The position numbers and the translations under genes were made by a program. DNA of 64,000 bases from Streptosporangium violaceochromogenes (GTDB taxonomy: Bacteria; Actinomycetota; Actinomycetes; Streptosporangiales; Streptosporangiaceae), in the NCBI RefSeq assembly GCF_014654615.1, contig NZ_BNBB01000003.1, positions 236,708 through 300,707 of the forward strand. Reading direction: 5' to 3'. The notes beneath the pieces are model-generated. The model did no database searches. It was given only the letters and a program-made list of their open reading frames with translations, and was not told the DNA's origin. Position 1 is the first letter of the stretch; each line of letters starts with the position of its first letter. Below are positions 41,753-51,478 of this stretch, piece after piece.

Positions 41753-44731
41753 ATGGCGGAAGACTTATTTCGTGCGTTGGGTTGCGATTCAGTCGAAATC
41801 CGACAATTAGCAGTTCTCTGGGGTAAATCTCGGAAAAAAGCGGGAGGTAGGATGAACCTCTTGCTATCGCATCTTCTGGACACTGCTGCCGTTGCGGAGC
41901 AGATCTGGGACCACTACTTGGCGCCGTCGGCGAAGCAGGCGCTGGACGACGTCTCGGGGGGCCGGGGGCGGCTGTTCTTCTCCTGGTTGTGCGGGATCCA
42001 CGACTGTGGGAAAGCCACGCCCGCGTTCCAGCGGGTGGACGACGAGGGGGCCGCCGCCGTACGACGGGCCGGGCTGACGTGGAACGAGTTCGATGTGAGG
42101 AGGGCCCGGTGGAGGCACGACAAGGCCGGTGGGACGCTCCTCCTCACTCTTCTGCGGAAGGTCGGCTGGGAGGCCGACCAGCTCGCCTGGCTGTGGCCGC
42201 TGGTCGCCGGGCATCACGGTTCGTTTCCCTCGATCGCGGATCTGGGCCGCCCGAAGACGGCCCGGGGAGAGCCGCAGGGAAAGGGGCCTGCCTGGGCCAA
42301 GGCCCAGCGCGCGCTGGTCGAGGTGTTCACCCGGATGGTGGGCTACAAGGACCTCGCGGAGGTTCAGCCGGGAAGGGCGCCCAGCCGTGCCGTGCAGTTG
42401 CAGCTCAGCGGCCTTGTCGTCATGGCCGACTGGATCGCCAGTGACGAGCGTCATTTCGTCGGGGTCGACAACCTGACCGAGGTGAGCCTGGGCAATGCCC
42501 GTGACCGTGCAGAGAGAGCGTGGACGAAACTCGGGCTGCGGGGCGGCTGGGGTGTGCTGGAGGCTCCTGATCCGGACGCCTTCCGGCGGCGTTTCGGCGA
42601 TCCGGCCCGCCCGTCGCAGGACCTTGTCATGGAGGTGGCGCGGCGGATGCCGGGGCCGGGGCTGCTGATCGTCGAGGCCCCGATGGGTGAGGGCAAGACG
42701 AAGGCGGCGCTGCTGGCGGCCGAGGTTCTGGCGGCGCGCTTCGGGGCCGACGGCGTCTATGTCGGCATGCCGACGCAGGCGACGAGCGATCCGATGTTCG
42801 GCCAGGTGCGGGCCTGGCTGGAAAGACTCGACGCCGATCTGGCCGACCAGGTGGCGCTGCTGCACGGCAAGCGGAGGTTCAACAAGGAGTGGCGCGCTCT
42901 CCTGGGGGAGATCGAGAGCGACCCCGACGACCACTTCGAGAGCGTCGAGGAAGACGATCCGTACGGCCTGGCCGACTCGCCGTTCGGGCACGAGGCCGGC
43001 GCCGAGCCCGAGCGTAAGGCTCCCGCGGAGTGGTTCCTCGGGAGGTCGCGAGGGCTGCTGAGCCCGTTCGTCGTCGGCACGATCGACCAGCTTCTCTACG
43101 CCGCCACCCGGACCAAGCACGTGATGCTGCGCGCCGCCGGGCTCATGGGCAAGGTCGTCGTCCTCGACGAGGTCCACGCGGCGGACGTTTACATGTCGCA
43201 GTTCCTCAAGGAGGGGTTGCGCTGGCTGGGGCAGGCTCGGGTGCCCGTGGTGCTGCTGTCGGCCACCCTGCCGCCGGCGCAGCGCCGTGAGCTGGTCACG
43301 GCCTACCTCGCCGGTGCCGCCTCTCAGGAGGAGTTCGGCGTGGAGGGGATGCCCGAGCCGGAGGGATATCCGAACGTCACCGCCGCCTGCCTGGTGGACG
43401 GCGGGGCGGTCTACGACGTGGACGATGCGGGGCAGTGGCGCCCGGACCTGCGGGTCTTGGTGACGATCCTGCCCGAGACCCCTGCCCGGCCGAGGGAGGA
43501 AGGCGAGCCCGAGGACTCCGCCGCCGACTCCGCGGACGCCGTCGTCAACACCGCCGACGCCGCTGTCGCCGCTCTCCTTGAGGAGCGTCTGGCACAGGGC
43601 GGTTGCGCGCTGGTGATCCGTAACACCGTCTCCCGGGCGCAGCAGACCTATGGTGCGTTGCGCCGCTGTTTCGGTGACGACGTGAGGTTGCTGCACGGGC
43701 GGTTGACCGCGCAGGATCGGGCCGAACGAACCGAGGAGTGCCTGCGGCTGCTCGGTCCGCCCGCCAAGGACCCTCCGTCCCCCGCGGGCGGGTCGCCCGC
43801 CGAGGGCGGCCCTTTGAGGGGGCCGCGCCCCGAGCGGCTGATCCTGGTGGCCACCCAGCTCGCCGAGCAGTCCTTCGACGTGGACGCCGATCTGCTGGTC
43901 ACCGACCTGACCAGCATCGACCTTCTGCTCCAGCGCCTGGGGCGGGTGCACCGGCATCAGGGGGTCCGCCGCCCGGCGCGCGTCGGCGGGCCCGAGGTGG
44001 TCGTCACGGGGTTCGCGCCGCGAGACGGCGAGGCCCCGTGGATCCTGCCGGCGAGCGAGGCGATCTATGGTCGTTACCTGCTGCTGCGCACCGCCGCCCT
44101 GGTCTGCCGGGTGAGCGGGGGCGAGTGGTCGGTGCCGGGAGACGTGCCGCGCCTGGTCGGGCGGGTGTACGGCGACGCCGGTGATGTCGTTCCTCCGGAG
44201 TGGGCCGAGGACGAGCGGGAGGCGTACGCCGCCTGGGAGCGTGAGCAGCGAGAACGCGCCCACAGCGCGGAGCACTACCTCCTGACCCGGCCCGGTGAGC
44301 ACGCCAGTCCGACACTGGACGGCCTGCACTACGCCGCCCACGGTCGCCTGGCGGAGGAGCGGCTCCAGGCGGTTGTCCGCGACGGCGATCCCAGCGTGGA
44401 GGTCGTCCTGGTGCGGCGTGACGACCGTGGTTACCGCACGCTCGCCGGCAGATGGCTCGGGGTCAACGGCGAGGCGCTCAGCGAGGATCTTCTGGAGGAG
44501 GTGCTGGGAGCGACCGTACGGCTGCCTCCCACACTCACCGAGTCCGCCGAGCGCGAGCTGTCGCCGCTGGACGGCTGGCGTGATCATCCGTGGCTCAAGC
44601 GCACCCGCGCGCTTGTTCTGGACGCCGAGTGCGCGGGGTCGCTGGGAGAATACATCCTGCGCTACGACATGCGGCTGGGGCTGGTCGTGGAGGGGGGCGG
44701 CCCGCGGCGTCGCACCGGGCGACGGCGATGA
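41753..44731 (+). CDS. cas3: CRISPR-associated helicase/nuclease Cas3 (type I-E)
   Basis: A 992-residue HD nuclease-helicase that degrades DNA marked by Cascade. HD domain: H40 (LLLSHLLD), the HD pair in CGIHDCGKATPAFQ (about 83-84) and AGHHGSFPS (about 152). Helicase: Walker A EAPMGEGKTKAAL (about 305), Walker B/DEVH in VVVLDEVHAADVYM (about 470), motif III LLSATLPP, motif VI DLLLQRLGRVHRHQG (about 730). A C-terminal CTD completes the usual length for actinobacterial Cas3. No truncation or lost catalytic residue is visible. It is followed by a 309-bp gap before the Cascade operon. Confidence 0.98.
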   Translation: MAEDLFRALGCDSVEIRQLAVLWGKSRKKAGGRMNLLLSHLLDTAAVAEQIWDHYLAPSAKQALDDVSGGRGRLFFSWLCGIHDCGKATPAFQRVDDEGAAAVRRAGLTWNEFDVRRARWRHDKAGGTLLLTLLRKVGWEADQLAWLWPLVAGHHGSFPSIADLGRPKTARGEPQGKGPAWAKAQRALVEVFTRMVGYKDLAEVQPGRAPSRAVQLQLSGLVVMADWIASDERHFVGVDNLTEVSLGNARDRAERAWTKLGLRGGWGVLEAPDPDAFRRRFGDPARPSQDLVMEVARRMPGPGLLIVEAPMGEGKTKAALLAAEVLAARFGADGVYVGMPTQATSDPMFGQVRAWLERLDADLADQVALLHGKRRFNKEWRALLGEIESDPDDHFESVEEDDPYGLADSPFGHEAGAEPERKAPAEWFLGRSRGLLSPFVVGTIDQLLYAATRTKHVMLRAAGLMGKVVVLDEVHAADVYMSQFLKEGLRWLGQARVPVVLLSATLPPAQRRELVTAYLAGAASQEEFGVEGMPEPEGYPNVTAACLVDGGAVYDVDDAGQWRPDLRVLVTILPETPARPREEGEPEDSAADSADAVVNTADAAVAALLEERLAQGGCALVIRNTVSRAQQTYGALRRCFGDDVRLLHGRLTAQDRAERTEECLRLLGPPAKDPPSPAGGSPAEGGPLRGPRPERLILVATQLAEQSFDVDADLLVTDLTSIDLLLQRLGRVHRHQGVRRPARVGGPEVVVTGFAPRDGEAPWILPASEAIYGRYLLLRTAALVCRVSGGEWSVPGDVPRLVGRVYGDAGDVVPPEWAEDEREAYAAWEREQRERAHSAEHYLLTRPGEHASPTLDGLHYAAHGRLAEERLQAVVRDGDPSVEVVLVRRDDRGYRTLAGRWLGVNGEALSEDLLEEVLGATVRLPPTLTESAERELSPLDGWRDHPWLKRTRALVLDAECAGSLGEYILRYDMRLGLVVEGGGPRRRTGRRR

Positions 44732-45040
44732 GGGCCGCTCTGTCCTTGGCCTTTGTGCTTGGCCGCCCCACCGCCGCGATTACCTCGGCGGGGCCCGCAC
44801 GGGCCGCCGAAGTTCTCCGGGCTGGGAGCCGACGATTGCCCGGTGCGCGATTACCGGCTGCCGTCGGACACGGTTACGGGCCGGTTCCGCACCTTTCATT
44901 GCCGACATTTGTTGAATTTGTCACTGTCGGTGCTGAATATGCTAGAGGGTTCCTCTCTGGGGATTTTCCCTCCGGAGGGTCCTCTTCTCTGGCACGATTT
45001 ACCGAACGTCTTGTAGGCATGGCTAATTCGAGGATCCCTC
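44732..45040 (+). promoter_or_regulatory. Intergenic region with probable Cascade operon promoter
   Basis: The right half is AT-richer than the neighbours and contains TTGTCA (44918-44923) and downstream AATATGCTAGAG before the cse1 ATG at 45041, a plausible but weak promoter. Open frames cross the gap but lack ribosome-binding sites and domain similarity. A separate promoter here would allow Cascade and cas3 to be expressed independently, as in other I-E loci. Confidence 0.4.
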
Positions 45041-46741
45041 ATGTCCATGTATGACCTAATTGATTCGCCTTGGCTGCTGGTGGGGCCAAGAGGCGGTGGA
45101 AAGCCTCGGAAGTCCTCCCTGCGTGAGGCATTGCTGTGCGCCCACGAATTCGACTCTCTTGTGGTGGACCTCCCCACCCATGCCCCCGCCCTGTTGCGGC
45201 AGGTGCTGCTTCCCGTCGTGCTGGACGCGCTGGGGGCTCCACGCGACCGGGCGGAGTGGGCACGGAGGTTCGACGCCGGGAGGTTCACCGACGAGGAGCG
45301 TGACGGGCTCTCCGCCTACCTGGAGAAGCACCGGTCCCGATTCGACCTGTTCGACAAGAACGCCCCGTTCGCCCAGGCGGCCGGTCTGCACACGGCCAAG
45401 AACGAGACGAAGGGGGCCGCGCTGCTGGTCGCCACGGCGGCCTCAGGCAACAACGTGCCCCTGTTCGCGGCCCGTACCGAGGGCGATCCGCTGCCGCTGA
45501 CCCCCGCCCAGGCGGTCCGCTGGCTACTGCACACGCACTGCTGGGACACCGCGGCGATCAAGTCGGGCGCCGCCGGCGACCCTCAGGCCAAAGCCGGAAA
45601 AACAACAGGGAACCCCACAGGTCCCCTCGGGGCGCTGGGCGTGGTCGTTCCCGTCGGGCGCAGCCTGTACGAGACGCTGCTGCTCAATCTGCCCGCCACA
45701 TCTCAGCCCGCCGCCGACCGCCCGCACTGGCGGCGCCCTCCCGCCGGGCCCGAGTGGGAGAGCAGGGCCGCCACGGGCCTGCTCGATCTGTGGACCTGGC
45801 AGTCACGTCGTGTCCGCCTCATCCCGGAGGAGACCGACGACGGCACGCGGGTCTCCCGGGTCGTGCTGTGCGCCGGAGACCGGCTGCCGGAGCTGCCGGA
45901 GTGGGAGCCGCACACCGCCTGGGCCTTCCAGAAGGCTCCCAAGAGCCCAACTGGAACGATCCGCAGACCTCGCCGTCACGTACAGGGCAAGGCCGCCTGG
46001 CGTGGCCTGGACGCACTGCTCGCGTCGGCGCGGGAGAACGACGAGGGCGTCTTCGAGACCTCGGTGCTGCTGGACCAGCTCGCCGCGGTCCAGGCCGAGG
46101 GGCGCCTCGACTACGGCTACCCGCTCCGGGTGGAGACCGTGGGCGTCGCCTACGGCAACCAGTCCGCGGTCGTCGAGGACATTCTGTTCGACGCGATTCC
46201 CCTGCCCGTGGCGGCCCTGTGCGCGCGGGAGGACACCTCCACCACCCTGCTGCAGGTGGCCGAGCAGGCCGAAGAGCTGGCCAGGGCGGTGAACAACCTC
46301 TCCGCCGATCTCCGACGGGCCGCGGGAACCGACCCCATTCCCTGGGACAAGGGGCAGCGCCCCGGCGAGTTCGTGCTGCACGCCCTCGACCCGCTGGTCC
46401 GCCGTTTCCTCACCGGAGTACGGACGACCGCCGGGGACCCGGAGAAGCTGGAGCGGGGCCGTGCCGCGTGGGAGAAGGCCGCCCGCGACCGCACATGGGA
46501 CGTCGCGGAGAAGGTCCTGGCCACCGCCACCCACGGCGAGTTCGGCGGACGTGCCGTCGAGAAGAACGGACGTGAGTTCACCTACCGCCTGGCCACGGCT
46601 GAGCAGAACTTCCGTCGGCAGATCAATGCCATCCTGCCCCGCTGTGCCGAGACGGCGGACGATCTCGCGGAGGACGTGGAGGACGACCTCGTCGAGGACG
46701 CCGTCCCGGCCGTCTCCGCCTTCGCGGCACGGACTTTTTGA
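45041..46741 (+). CDS. cse1: Cascade large subunit Cse1/CasA (Cas8e)
   Basis: A 566-residue protein that recognises the PAM and recruits Cas3. Cse1 hallmarks: N-terminal DSPWLLV, SLREALLCAHEFDSL, RFDLFDKNAPFAQ, and the loop SGNNVPLFAARTEGDPLPLT, matching the L1 PAM-reading loop region of Cas8e; then WLLHTHCWDTAAIKSGA and the C-terminal four-helix bundle. Length is normal. An ATG two codons later is an alternative start. First gene of the Cascade operon. Confidence 0.96.
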   Translation: MSMYDLIDSPWLLVGPRGGGKPRKSSLREALLCAHEFDSLVVDLPTHAPALLRQVLLPVVLDALGAPRDRAEWARRFDAGRFTDEERDGLSAYLEKHRSRFDLFDKNAPFAQAAGLHTAKNETKGAALLVATAASGNNVPLFAARTEGDPLPLTPAQAVRWLLHTHCWDTAAIKSGAAGDPQAKAGKTTGNPTGPLGALGVVVPVGRSLYETLLLNLPATSQPAADRPHWRRPPAGPEWESRAATGLLDLWTWQSRRVRLIPEETDDGTRVSRVVLCAGDRLPELPEWEPHTAWAFQKAPKSPTGTIRRPRRHVQGKAAWRGLDALLASARENDEGVFETSVLLDQLAAVQAEGRLDYGYPLRVETVGVAYGNQSAVVEDILFDAIPLPVAALCAREDTSTTLLQVAEQAEELARAVNNLSADLRRAAGTDPIPWDKGQRPGEFVLHALDPLVRRFLTGVRTTAGDPEKLERGRAAWEKAARDRTWDVAEKVLATATHGEFGGRAVEKNGREFTYRLATAEQNFRRQINAILPRCAETADDLAEDVEDDLVEDAVPAVSAFAARTF

Positions 46742-46755
46742 AGGTGAGGACCTCC

Positions 46756-47367
46756 ATGCCCGTCAAGAACAATCGGCCCCCGCGCTACTGGACCCGGCAC
46801 ATCGCCGCGGACGGTACCTGGCGTACCAAGGAGGGGCGTCCTCCCGGAGAGGATCTGGCCGCACTGCGCGCGGGACTGGGCCGCGAGGCCGGGACCGTCC
46901 CGGCGCTGTGGCCCTACTACCGATCGCCGGTCGACGATCTGCTGGCCCGCCGGGGCGAGGTCTCCGACGAACAGCGGGCCGAGCACGCCGCGCTCGCCCT
47001 GTACGGCCTGCATCAGCAGGCCCGGTCCGAGCCCATGCACCAGCCGGAGGTCCGGCTGGGCCAGGCGCTGCGCCGGTTGCACCAGAGCGGCAAGTTCACG
47101 GAAGAGGCCGTGAACCGCCGGGTGAACGCGGCGGCCTCCGCCACCCAGGTCTCCGCGCTGCTCACCCACCTGCGCGGACTCGTCACCCAGTTGCGAACCG
47201 TCGGCCAGCCCCTCGACTACGACCTGCTGCTGGACGACATCCGCGCCTGGCAGCGCCCCGATTCCCGGCAGAGGGCCCGCCGGCGCTGGGGCCTGGACTA
47301 CTACGGCAGGTCCCGCTCCGACGGCAAGGAGCCCCTGGCCTCGGGGGCGGTCCCCGACTCCGCCTGA
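46756..47367 (+). CDS. cse2: Cascade small subunit Cse2/CasB (Cas11e)
   Basis: A 203-residue mostly helical protein. WPYYRSPVDDLLARRGEVSD, HAALALYGLHQQARSEPMHQ, LGQALRRLHQ and the segment RRVNAAASATQVSALLTHLR followed by LVTQLRTVGQPLDYDLLLDD are typical Cse2. Two copies stabilise the R-loop in Cascade. ATG at 46756 chosen because GAGGA precedes it; the frame is open back to the cse1 stop. Confidence 0.96.
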   Translation: MPVKNNRPPRYWTRHIAADGTWRTKEGRPPGEDLAALRAGLGREAGTVPALWPYYRSPVDDLLARRGEVSDEQRAEHAALALYGLHQQARSEPMHQPEVRLGQALRRLHQSGKFTEEAVNRRVNAAASATQVSALLTHLRGLVTQLRTVGQPLDYDLLLDDIRAWQRPDSRQRARRRWGLDYYGRSRSDGKEPLASGAVPDSA

Positions 47368-47414
47368 TCGCCGCCCCCGTACGAAACCGTCTTCATCTCC
47401 CCTGGAGTTCTCCC

Positions 47415-48557
47415 ATGGACAAGCGTCTTTTCATCGACGTCCACATCGTGCAGACCGTCCCGCCCGCCAACCTCAACCGCGACGACCAGGGCAACCCCAA
47501 GGAGGCGTACTTCGGCGGAGTACGCCGTGCCCGGGTCTCCTCCCAGGCGTGGAAGCGCGCCACCCGCACCGCCTTGGCCCAGCACGCGCCCGAGCAGGAC
47601 CACGCCACCCGCACCAAGCGGATCGTCGCCGAGTTGGCCAAACGCCTGGCCGCCCGCACCGGCCTGGAAGGCGAACGGTCCGCCCGGCTGGCCGCGAAAC
47701 TCCTGGAGCCGCTGGGCATCAAGGAGGGCAAGAAGGCCGGAGACACGGCCTACCTGCTGTTCTTCGGCTACCGTCAGTTGGAGGACATCGTCGATCTGGT
47801 GGTCGGCCAGGCCGCCGACCTCGCCGCTCTGGACGACGAGGCGCTCGCCGCCGCGGCCAAGGGCCTGCCGGTGGCGCAGAAGCTCCAGAGCGGGCACCCG
47901 ATGGACGTGGCGCTGTTCGGCCGCATGGTCGCCGACATCCCCTCCCTCAACGTCGACGCCGCCGCCCAGGTCGCCCACGCTCTCTCCACGCACGCCGTGG
48001 AGCTGGAGTTCGACTACTACACGGCTGTCGACGACGAGAACCTGGCCGACGAGACCGGTGCCGGCATGATCGGCTCAATCGGCTTCAACTCGGCGACGCT
48101 GTACCGCTACGCCACGATCGGCCTTCGCCAGCTGGTCACCAATCTCGGCGACACCGACGCCGCCCTCGACGCGGTGGAGACCTTTGTTCAGCACTTCGCC
48201 CGGTCCGTCCCCTCGGGGCACCAGAACTCCTTCGCCCACCGCACCCTGCCCAGCCTGGTCGCGGTCGTGGTTCGAGACGATCAGCCGGTCAACCTGGTCT
48301 CCGCCTACGAGCGCCCCGTCGTCGCCCGCCACGAGGGAATCGCCGAGACCTCGGCGCTGCGGCTGGCCGCCGAGTACGAGCGCGCCGTCCAGCAGTGGGG
48401 TGACGTGCCCGTCCACGCCGCCGTCTGCCACACCTTCGACCCGGTCGGCGACACCGCGGCGCGGCTCGGTTCGGCGTTCGGTACGCAGCAGACCTTCCCC
48501 GAACTGACCACCGCCCTGCGCGGCACGCTCGTCGAGTTCGTCAAGCAGGCCGGATGA
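47415..48557 (+). CDS. cas7e: Cascade backbone subunit Cas7e (Cse4/CasC)
   Basis: A 380-residue RNA-binding protein, six copies of which form the Cascade filament. FIDVHIVQTVPPANLNRDDQ, KEAYFGGVRRARVSSQAWKR and FGRMVADIPSLNVDAAAQVA, HALSTHAVELEFDYYTAVDD are diagnostic. TGGAGT lies before the ATG. It overlaps cas5e by 4 bp. Confidence 0.97.
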   Translation: MDKRLFIDVHIVQTVPPANLNRDDQGNPKEAYFGGVRRARVSSQAWKRATRTALAQHAPEQDHATRTKRIVAELAKRLAARTGLEGERSARLAAKLLEPLGIKEGKKAGDTAYLLFFGYRQLEDIVDLVVGQAADLAALDDEALAAAAKGLPVAQKLQSGHPMDVALFGRMVADIPSLNVDAAAQVAHALSTHAVELEFDYYTAVDDENLADETGAGMIGSIGFNSATLYRYATIGLRQLVTNLGDTDAALDAVETFVQHFARSVPSGHQNSFAHRTLPSLVAVVVRDDQPVNLVSAYERPVVARHEGIAETSALRLAAEYERAVQQWGDVPVHAAVCHTFDPVGDTAARLGSAFGTQQTFPELTTALRGTLVEFVKQAG

Positions 48558-49336
48558 GCACCGCCGAGGCCACTCTGGTGCTGCGTCTGGGTGGCCCGTT
48601 GCAGTCGTGGGGTGATCGCAGCGTGTTCAACCGCCGCGACACCCGGCCCGAGCCCACCAAGTCCGGTGTCCTCGGGCTGCTCGCCGCCGCGGCCGGCAGG
48701 TCGCGCGAGGAACCGCCCGGTGAGCTGCTCGTCCTGCGGATGGGGGTGCGGGTCGACCAGCCGGGCACCCTCCTGCGCGACTATCACACCGTCAGCGACT
48801 ACCGGGGGCGCCCGCTTCCGCAGGCCGGGGTTTCCGCCAAGGGATTACAGAAACCGACATCCCCGGCCAAACTCACCCACGTCACTCAGCGCTTCTACCT
48901 TCAGGACGCGGTTTTCCTCGCCGCGCTGGAGGGGCCCGCCGTGCTCGTCAAGGCACTCGTCGACGCCGTCAGGAGCCCCGCCTTCCCCCTCGCGCTCGGC
49001 CGCCGCTCGTGTGTTCCCACCCAGCCGCTCTTTCTCGCCGTCCGCGAGGCCCCGCTGGAAGAGGTCCTGCGCACCGAGCCCTGGCAGGCCGGCGAGACGG
49101 CCAAGCAGCTCTATGCCCGCCGCCGGAGGCGCCCGGCCACCGTCGACCTGTCCGCGACCCTGGACGACTCCGACGGCGAAGACTCCCTCAACGACGTGCC
49201 GCAGTCCTTCACCCTGCGCGACCGCCGGTTCGTCAGCCGCCGCATTCGTCACACCTGGGTGACGCTGCCGACCGGATTTTCCGAACCCGGCACCGCCGCC
49301 GACGGTCACGACCCGTTCGCCCTCCTGGGCTGGTGA
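48554..49336 (+). CDS. cas5e: Cascade subunit Cas5e (CasD)
   Basis: A 260-residue RAMP protein that caps the 5' handle of crRNA. LVLRLGGPLQSWGDRSVFNR, RDTRPEPTKSGVLGLLAAAA, DYHTVSDYRGRPLPQAG, and LGRRSCVPTQPLFLAV match Cas5e. ATG overlaps the cas7e stop (ATGA). Confidence 0.97.
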   Translation: MSTAEATLVLRLGGPLQSWGDRSVFNRRDTRPEPTKSGVLGLLAAAAGRSREEPPGELLVLRMGVRVDQPGTLLRDYHTVSDYRGRPLPQAGVSAKGLQKPTSPAKLTHVTQRFYLQDAVFLAALEGPAVLVKALVDAVRSPAFPLALGRRSCVPTQPLFLAVREAPLEEVLRTEPWQAGETAKQLYARRRRRPATVDLSATLDDSDGEDSLNDVPQSFTLRDRRFVSRRIRHTWVTLPTGFSEPGTAADGHDPFALLGW

Positions 49337-49341
49337 TCCCA

Positions 49342-50139
49342 ATGACCTATCTGTCCCGCATCCGGATCAACCCGCTGCGCGAGAGAAGCCGCATGCTTCT
49401 CGCCAGCCCGCACGTCATGCACGGCGCCGTCATGCACGGCATTCCCGACCATCCCACCGACGAGCGCATCCTGTGGCGGCTGGACGCCGACAACCCCCAC
49501 CGGCCCATGTTGTTCGTGCTCACCGCGACCAGGCCCGACTGGTCTCACCTGGTCGAGCAGGCCGGTTGGCCCGAGGCCGACGGCGAGCACGCCGCCGTCC
49601 GCGACTACGCGCCGTTGCTCGCCCAGATCGCCACCGGCAGAGAGTTCGCCTTCCGGCTCACCGCCAACCCCGTGCAGAACACTGTAAATCCCATCAAACC
49701 CACCCCGAACCAACGTGAAAAGGCCAAGGACGTCAAACGGCGCTCCTTCCGCGTCGGGCACCGTACCGCGGCCCGGCAACTCGACTGGTTCCTCAGCCGG
49801 ACCGAACGCTGGGGTTTCGAAGTCCCGCGGGCTCACACCGACCCTCCGGCTCCCGGCCTGCGGCCGTACACCGGCCCCGATCCCGGCAGCCCCGTCGCAC
49901 GCGAGGTCCGGATCACCGCGCGTGACCGCCGCTCGTTCGCCAAACGCCGCGACACCGGGCCCGTCGTCCTGCAGACCGTGACCTTTGAAGGCCGTCTGCG
50001 GGTGACCGATCCCGCCTCCTTCACCGAGCGGCTTCTGAGCGGCATCGGCCCGGCCAAGTCCTACGGGTGTGGTCTGCTCACCCTGGCCCCGCTCCAGGGC
50101 GGGACATCGGCCGGACACCGGCTCCCGGCGGGTGCGTGA
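49342..50139 (+). CDS. cas6e: crRNA-processing endoribonuclease Cas6e (CasE)
   Basis: A 265-residue RAMP nuclease. LSRIRINPLRERSRMLLASP then HVMHGAVMHGI carries the region of the catalytic His; the C-terminal glycine-rich loop is SGIGPAKSYGCGLLTLAP. It cleaves at the base of the repeat stem; both array repeats in this window keep the same CCCCGCG/CGCGGGG stem, so it may process both. A GTG at 49333 overlapping the cas5e stop would add three residues. Overlaps cas1 by one base (TGATG). Confidence 0.96.
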   Translation: MTYLSRIRINPLRERSRMLLASPHVMHGAVMHGIPDHPTDERILWRLDADNPHRPMLFVLTATRPDWSHLVEQAGWPEADGEHAAVRDYAPLLAQIATGREFAFRLTANPVQNTVNPIKPTPNQREKAKDVKRRSFRVGHRTAARQLDWFLSRTERWGFEVPRAHTDPPAPGLRPYTGPDPGSPVAREVRITARDRRSFAKRRDTGPVVLQTVTFEGRLRVTDPASFTERLLSGIGPAKSYGCGLLTLAPLQGGTSAGHRLPAGA

Positions 50140-51203
50140 TGGCCGACATCTGGTGGAAGGCCCACCCCCACGACCTACACCGCATCACCGACCGCGTCTC
50201 CAGCGTCTACGTCGAACGCAGCCACATCGACCGCGACGAGAACGCCGTTGTGATCATCAATAAGCGGGACACCGTCCGGGTACCCGCCGCCATGGTGGCC
50301 GTCATGCTCATCGGCCCCGGCACCCGGGTCACCCACGGGGCGGTCAACCTGCTCGGTGACTCCGGCACCGCCGTCTGCTGGGTCGGCGAGCAGGGCGTCC
50401 GCCTGTACGCCTCCGGCCTCGGTCCCAGCCGGGGCTCTGGGCTGCTCTACCGCCAGGCGTGGCTGGTGACCCGTCCCAAGGAGCGCCTTGCCGTCGCCCG
50501 CGCCATGTACGGCATGCGCTTCCCCGGCGAAGACGTCTCGGCGATGACCATGCAGCAGTTACGCGGACGCGAAGGCGCGCGGGTGCGCAAGCAGTACCAG
50601 CTCCACTCCCGCCGCACCGGCGTACCGTGGAGCGGGCGCGACTACCGCCCCGGCGACGCCTTCGCCGCCGGTGACGACCTCAACCGACTGCTGTCGGCCG
50701 CCAACGCCGCGCTGTACGGCATCTGCCACGCCGTCACCGTCGGTCTCGGCGCCAGCCCCGGCCTCGGCTTCGTCCACACCGGCTCCGCGACCTCGTTCGT
50801 CATGGACATCGCCGACCTCTACAAGGCCGAATACACCATCCCGCTCGCCTTCGACCTGATGGCCAAGGGACTGACCGAGGAACGCGACGCACGCCTGGGA
50901 CTACGTGACCGTATCGCGGAGGACAAGCTCCTCGGCCGCATCGTCGGTGACATCAAAGCCCTCCTGGCCCCCGACGGAGTGGAGGTCCCGGACATCGAGG
51001 TCAACGAGCTGTGGGACGAGAAGGTGGGCTCCGTCTCCGGCGGCGTCAACTGGGCGGGGACGGACGGTCCTCCGGCGAAGGAGGCGTTCGAAGCCCCCGT
51101 CCCGGCCACCATGGGCGAGGATCACATCGCCGTCATCGGCCCCGAGTTCGAAGAGTCCGCCGGCGAGCGTCCCCATGACTCCGGCGGAACGGCTGCCCCA
51201 TGA
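50139..51203 (+). CDS. cas1: CRISPR integrase Cas1 (type I-E)
   Basis: A 354-residue protein that with Cas2 inserts spacers. Motifs: DRVSSVYVERSHIDRDENAV near the N-terminus, the catalytic Glu in GREGARVRKQY, His in LGFVHTGSATSFVMD and Asp in DIADLYKAEYTIPLA. All metal-binding residues are present, so acquisition may be possible. The C-terminus extends about 50 residues past the core with an acidic tail. Confidence 0.97.
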   Translation: MADIWWKAHPHDLHRITDRVSSVYVERSHIDRDENAVVIINKRDTVRVPAAMVAVMLIGPGTRVTHGAVNLLGDSGTAVCWVGEQGVRLYASGLGPSRGSGLLYRQAWLVTRPKERLAVARAMYGMRFPGEDVSAMTMQQLRGREGARVRKQYQLHSRRTGVPWSGRDYRPGDAFAAGDDLNRLLSAANAALYGICHAVTVGLGASPGLGFVHTGSATSFVMDIADLYKAEYTIPLAFDLMAKGLTEERDARLGLRDRIAEDKLLGRIVGDIKALLAPDGVEVPDIEVNELWDEKVGSVSGGVNWAGTDGPPAKEAFEAPVPATMGEDHIAVIGPEFEESAGERPHDSGGTAAP

Positions 51204-51478
51204 CCGTCGTCGTCCTCATCGCGGCCCCCGAAGGACTCCGTGGCCATCTCACCCGCTGGATGGTCGAGGTCAACGCCGGAGTCTTCGTCGGCAACCCCGG
51301 CAAACGCGTCCGCGACCGCATCTGGGAACTCCTCGCCGCCCGCATCGGCGACGGCCAAGCGGTCCTCGTCGAACCGGCCGACAACGAACAGGGCTGGGCG
51401 GTACGGACGGCGGGCAAGGACCGCTGGTACCCCGTGGACTTCGACGGACTGATTCTCTCCGCCCGCCTCCGCCGCTAA
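51200..51478 (+). CDS. cas2: Cas2 (type I-E, Cas2e)
   Basis: A 92-residue protein with the I-E Cas2 pattern: VVVLIAAPEGLRGHLTRWMV, EVNAGVFVGNPGKRVRDRIW and a C-terminal DFDGLILSARLRR. ATG overlaps the cas1 stop. Last gene of the operon; its stop codon lies inside a decayed CRISPR leader. Confidence 0.97.
   Translation: MTVVVLIAAPEGLRGHLTRWMVEVNAGVFVGNPGKRVRDRIWELLAARIGDGQAVLVEPADNEQGWAVRTAGKDRWYPVDFDGLILSARLRR

Noticed and set aside
44590..45054. Possible small gene between cas3 and cse1
   Set aside because: The frame has no ribosome-binding site, overlaps the cas3 end and the cse1 start, and its right half is AT-rich like a promoter region.
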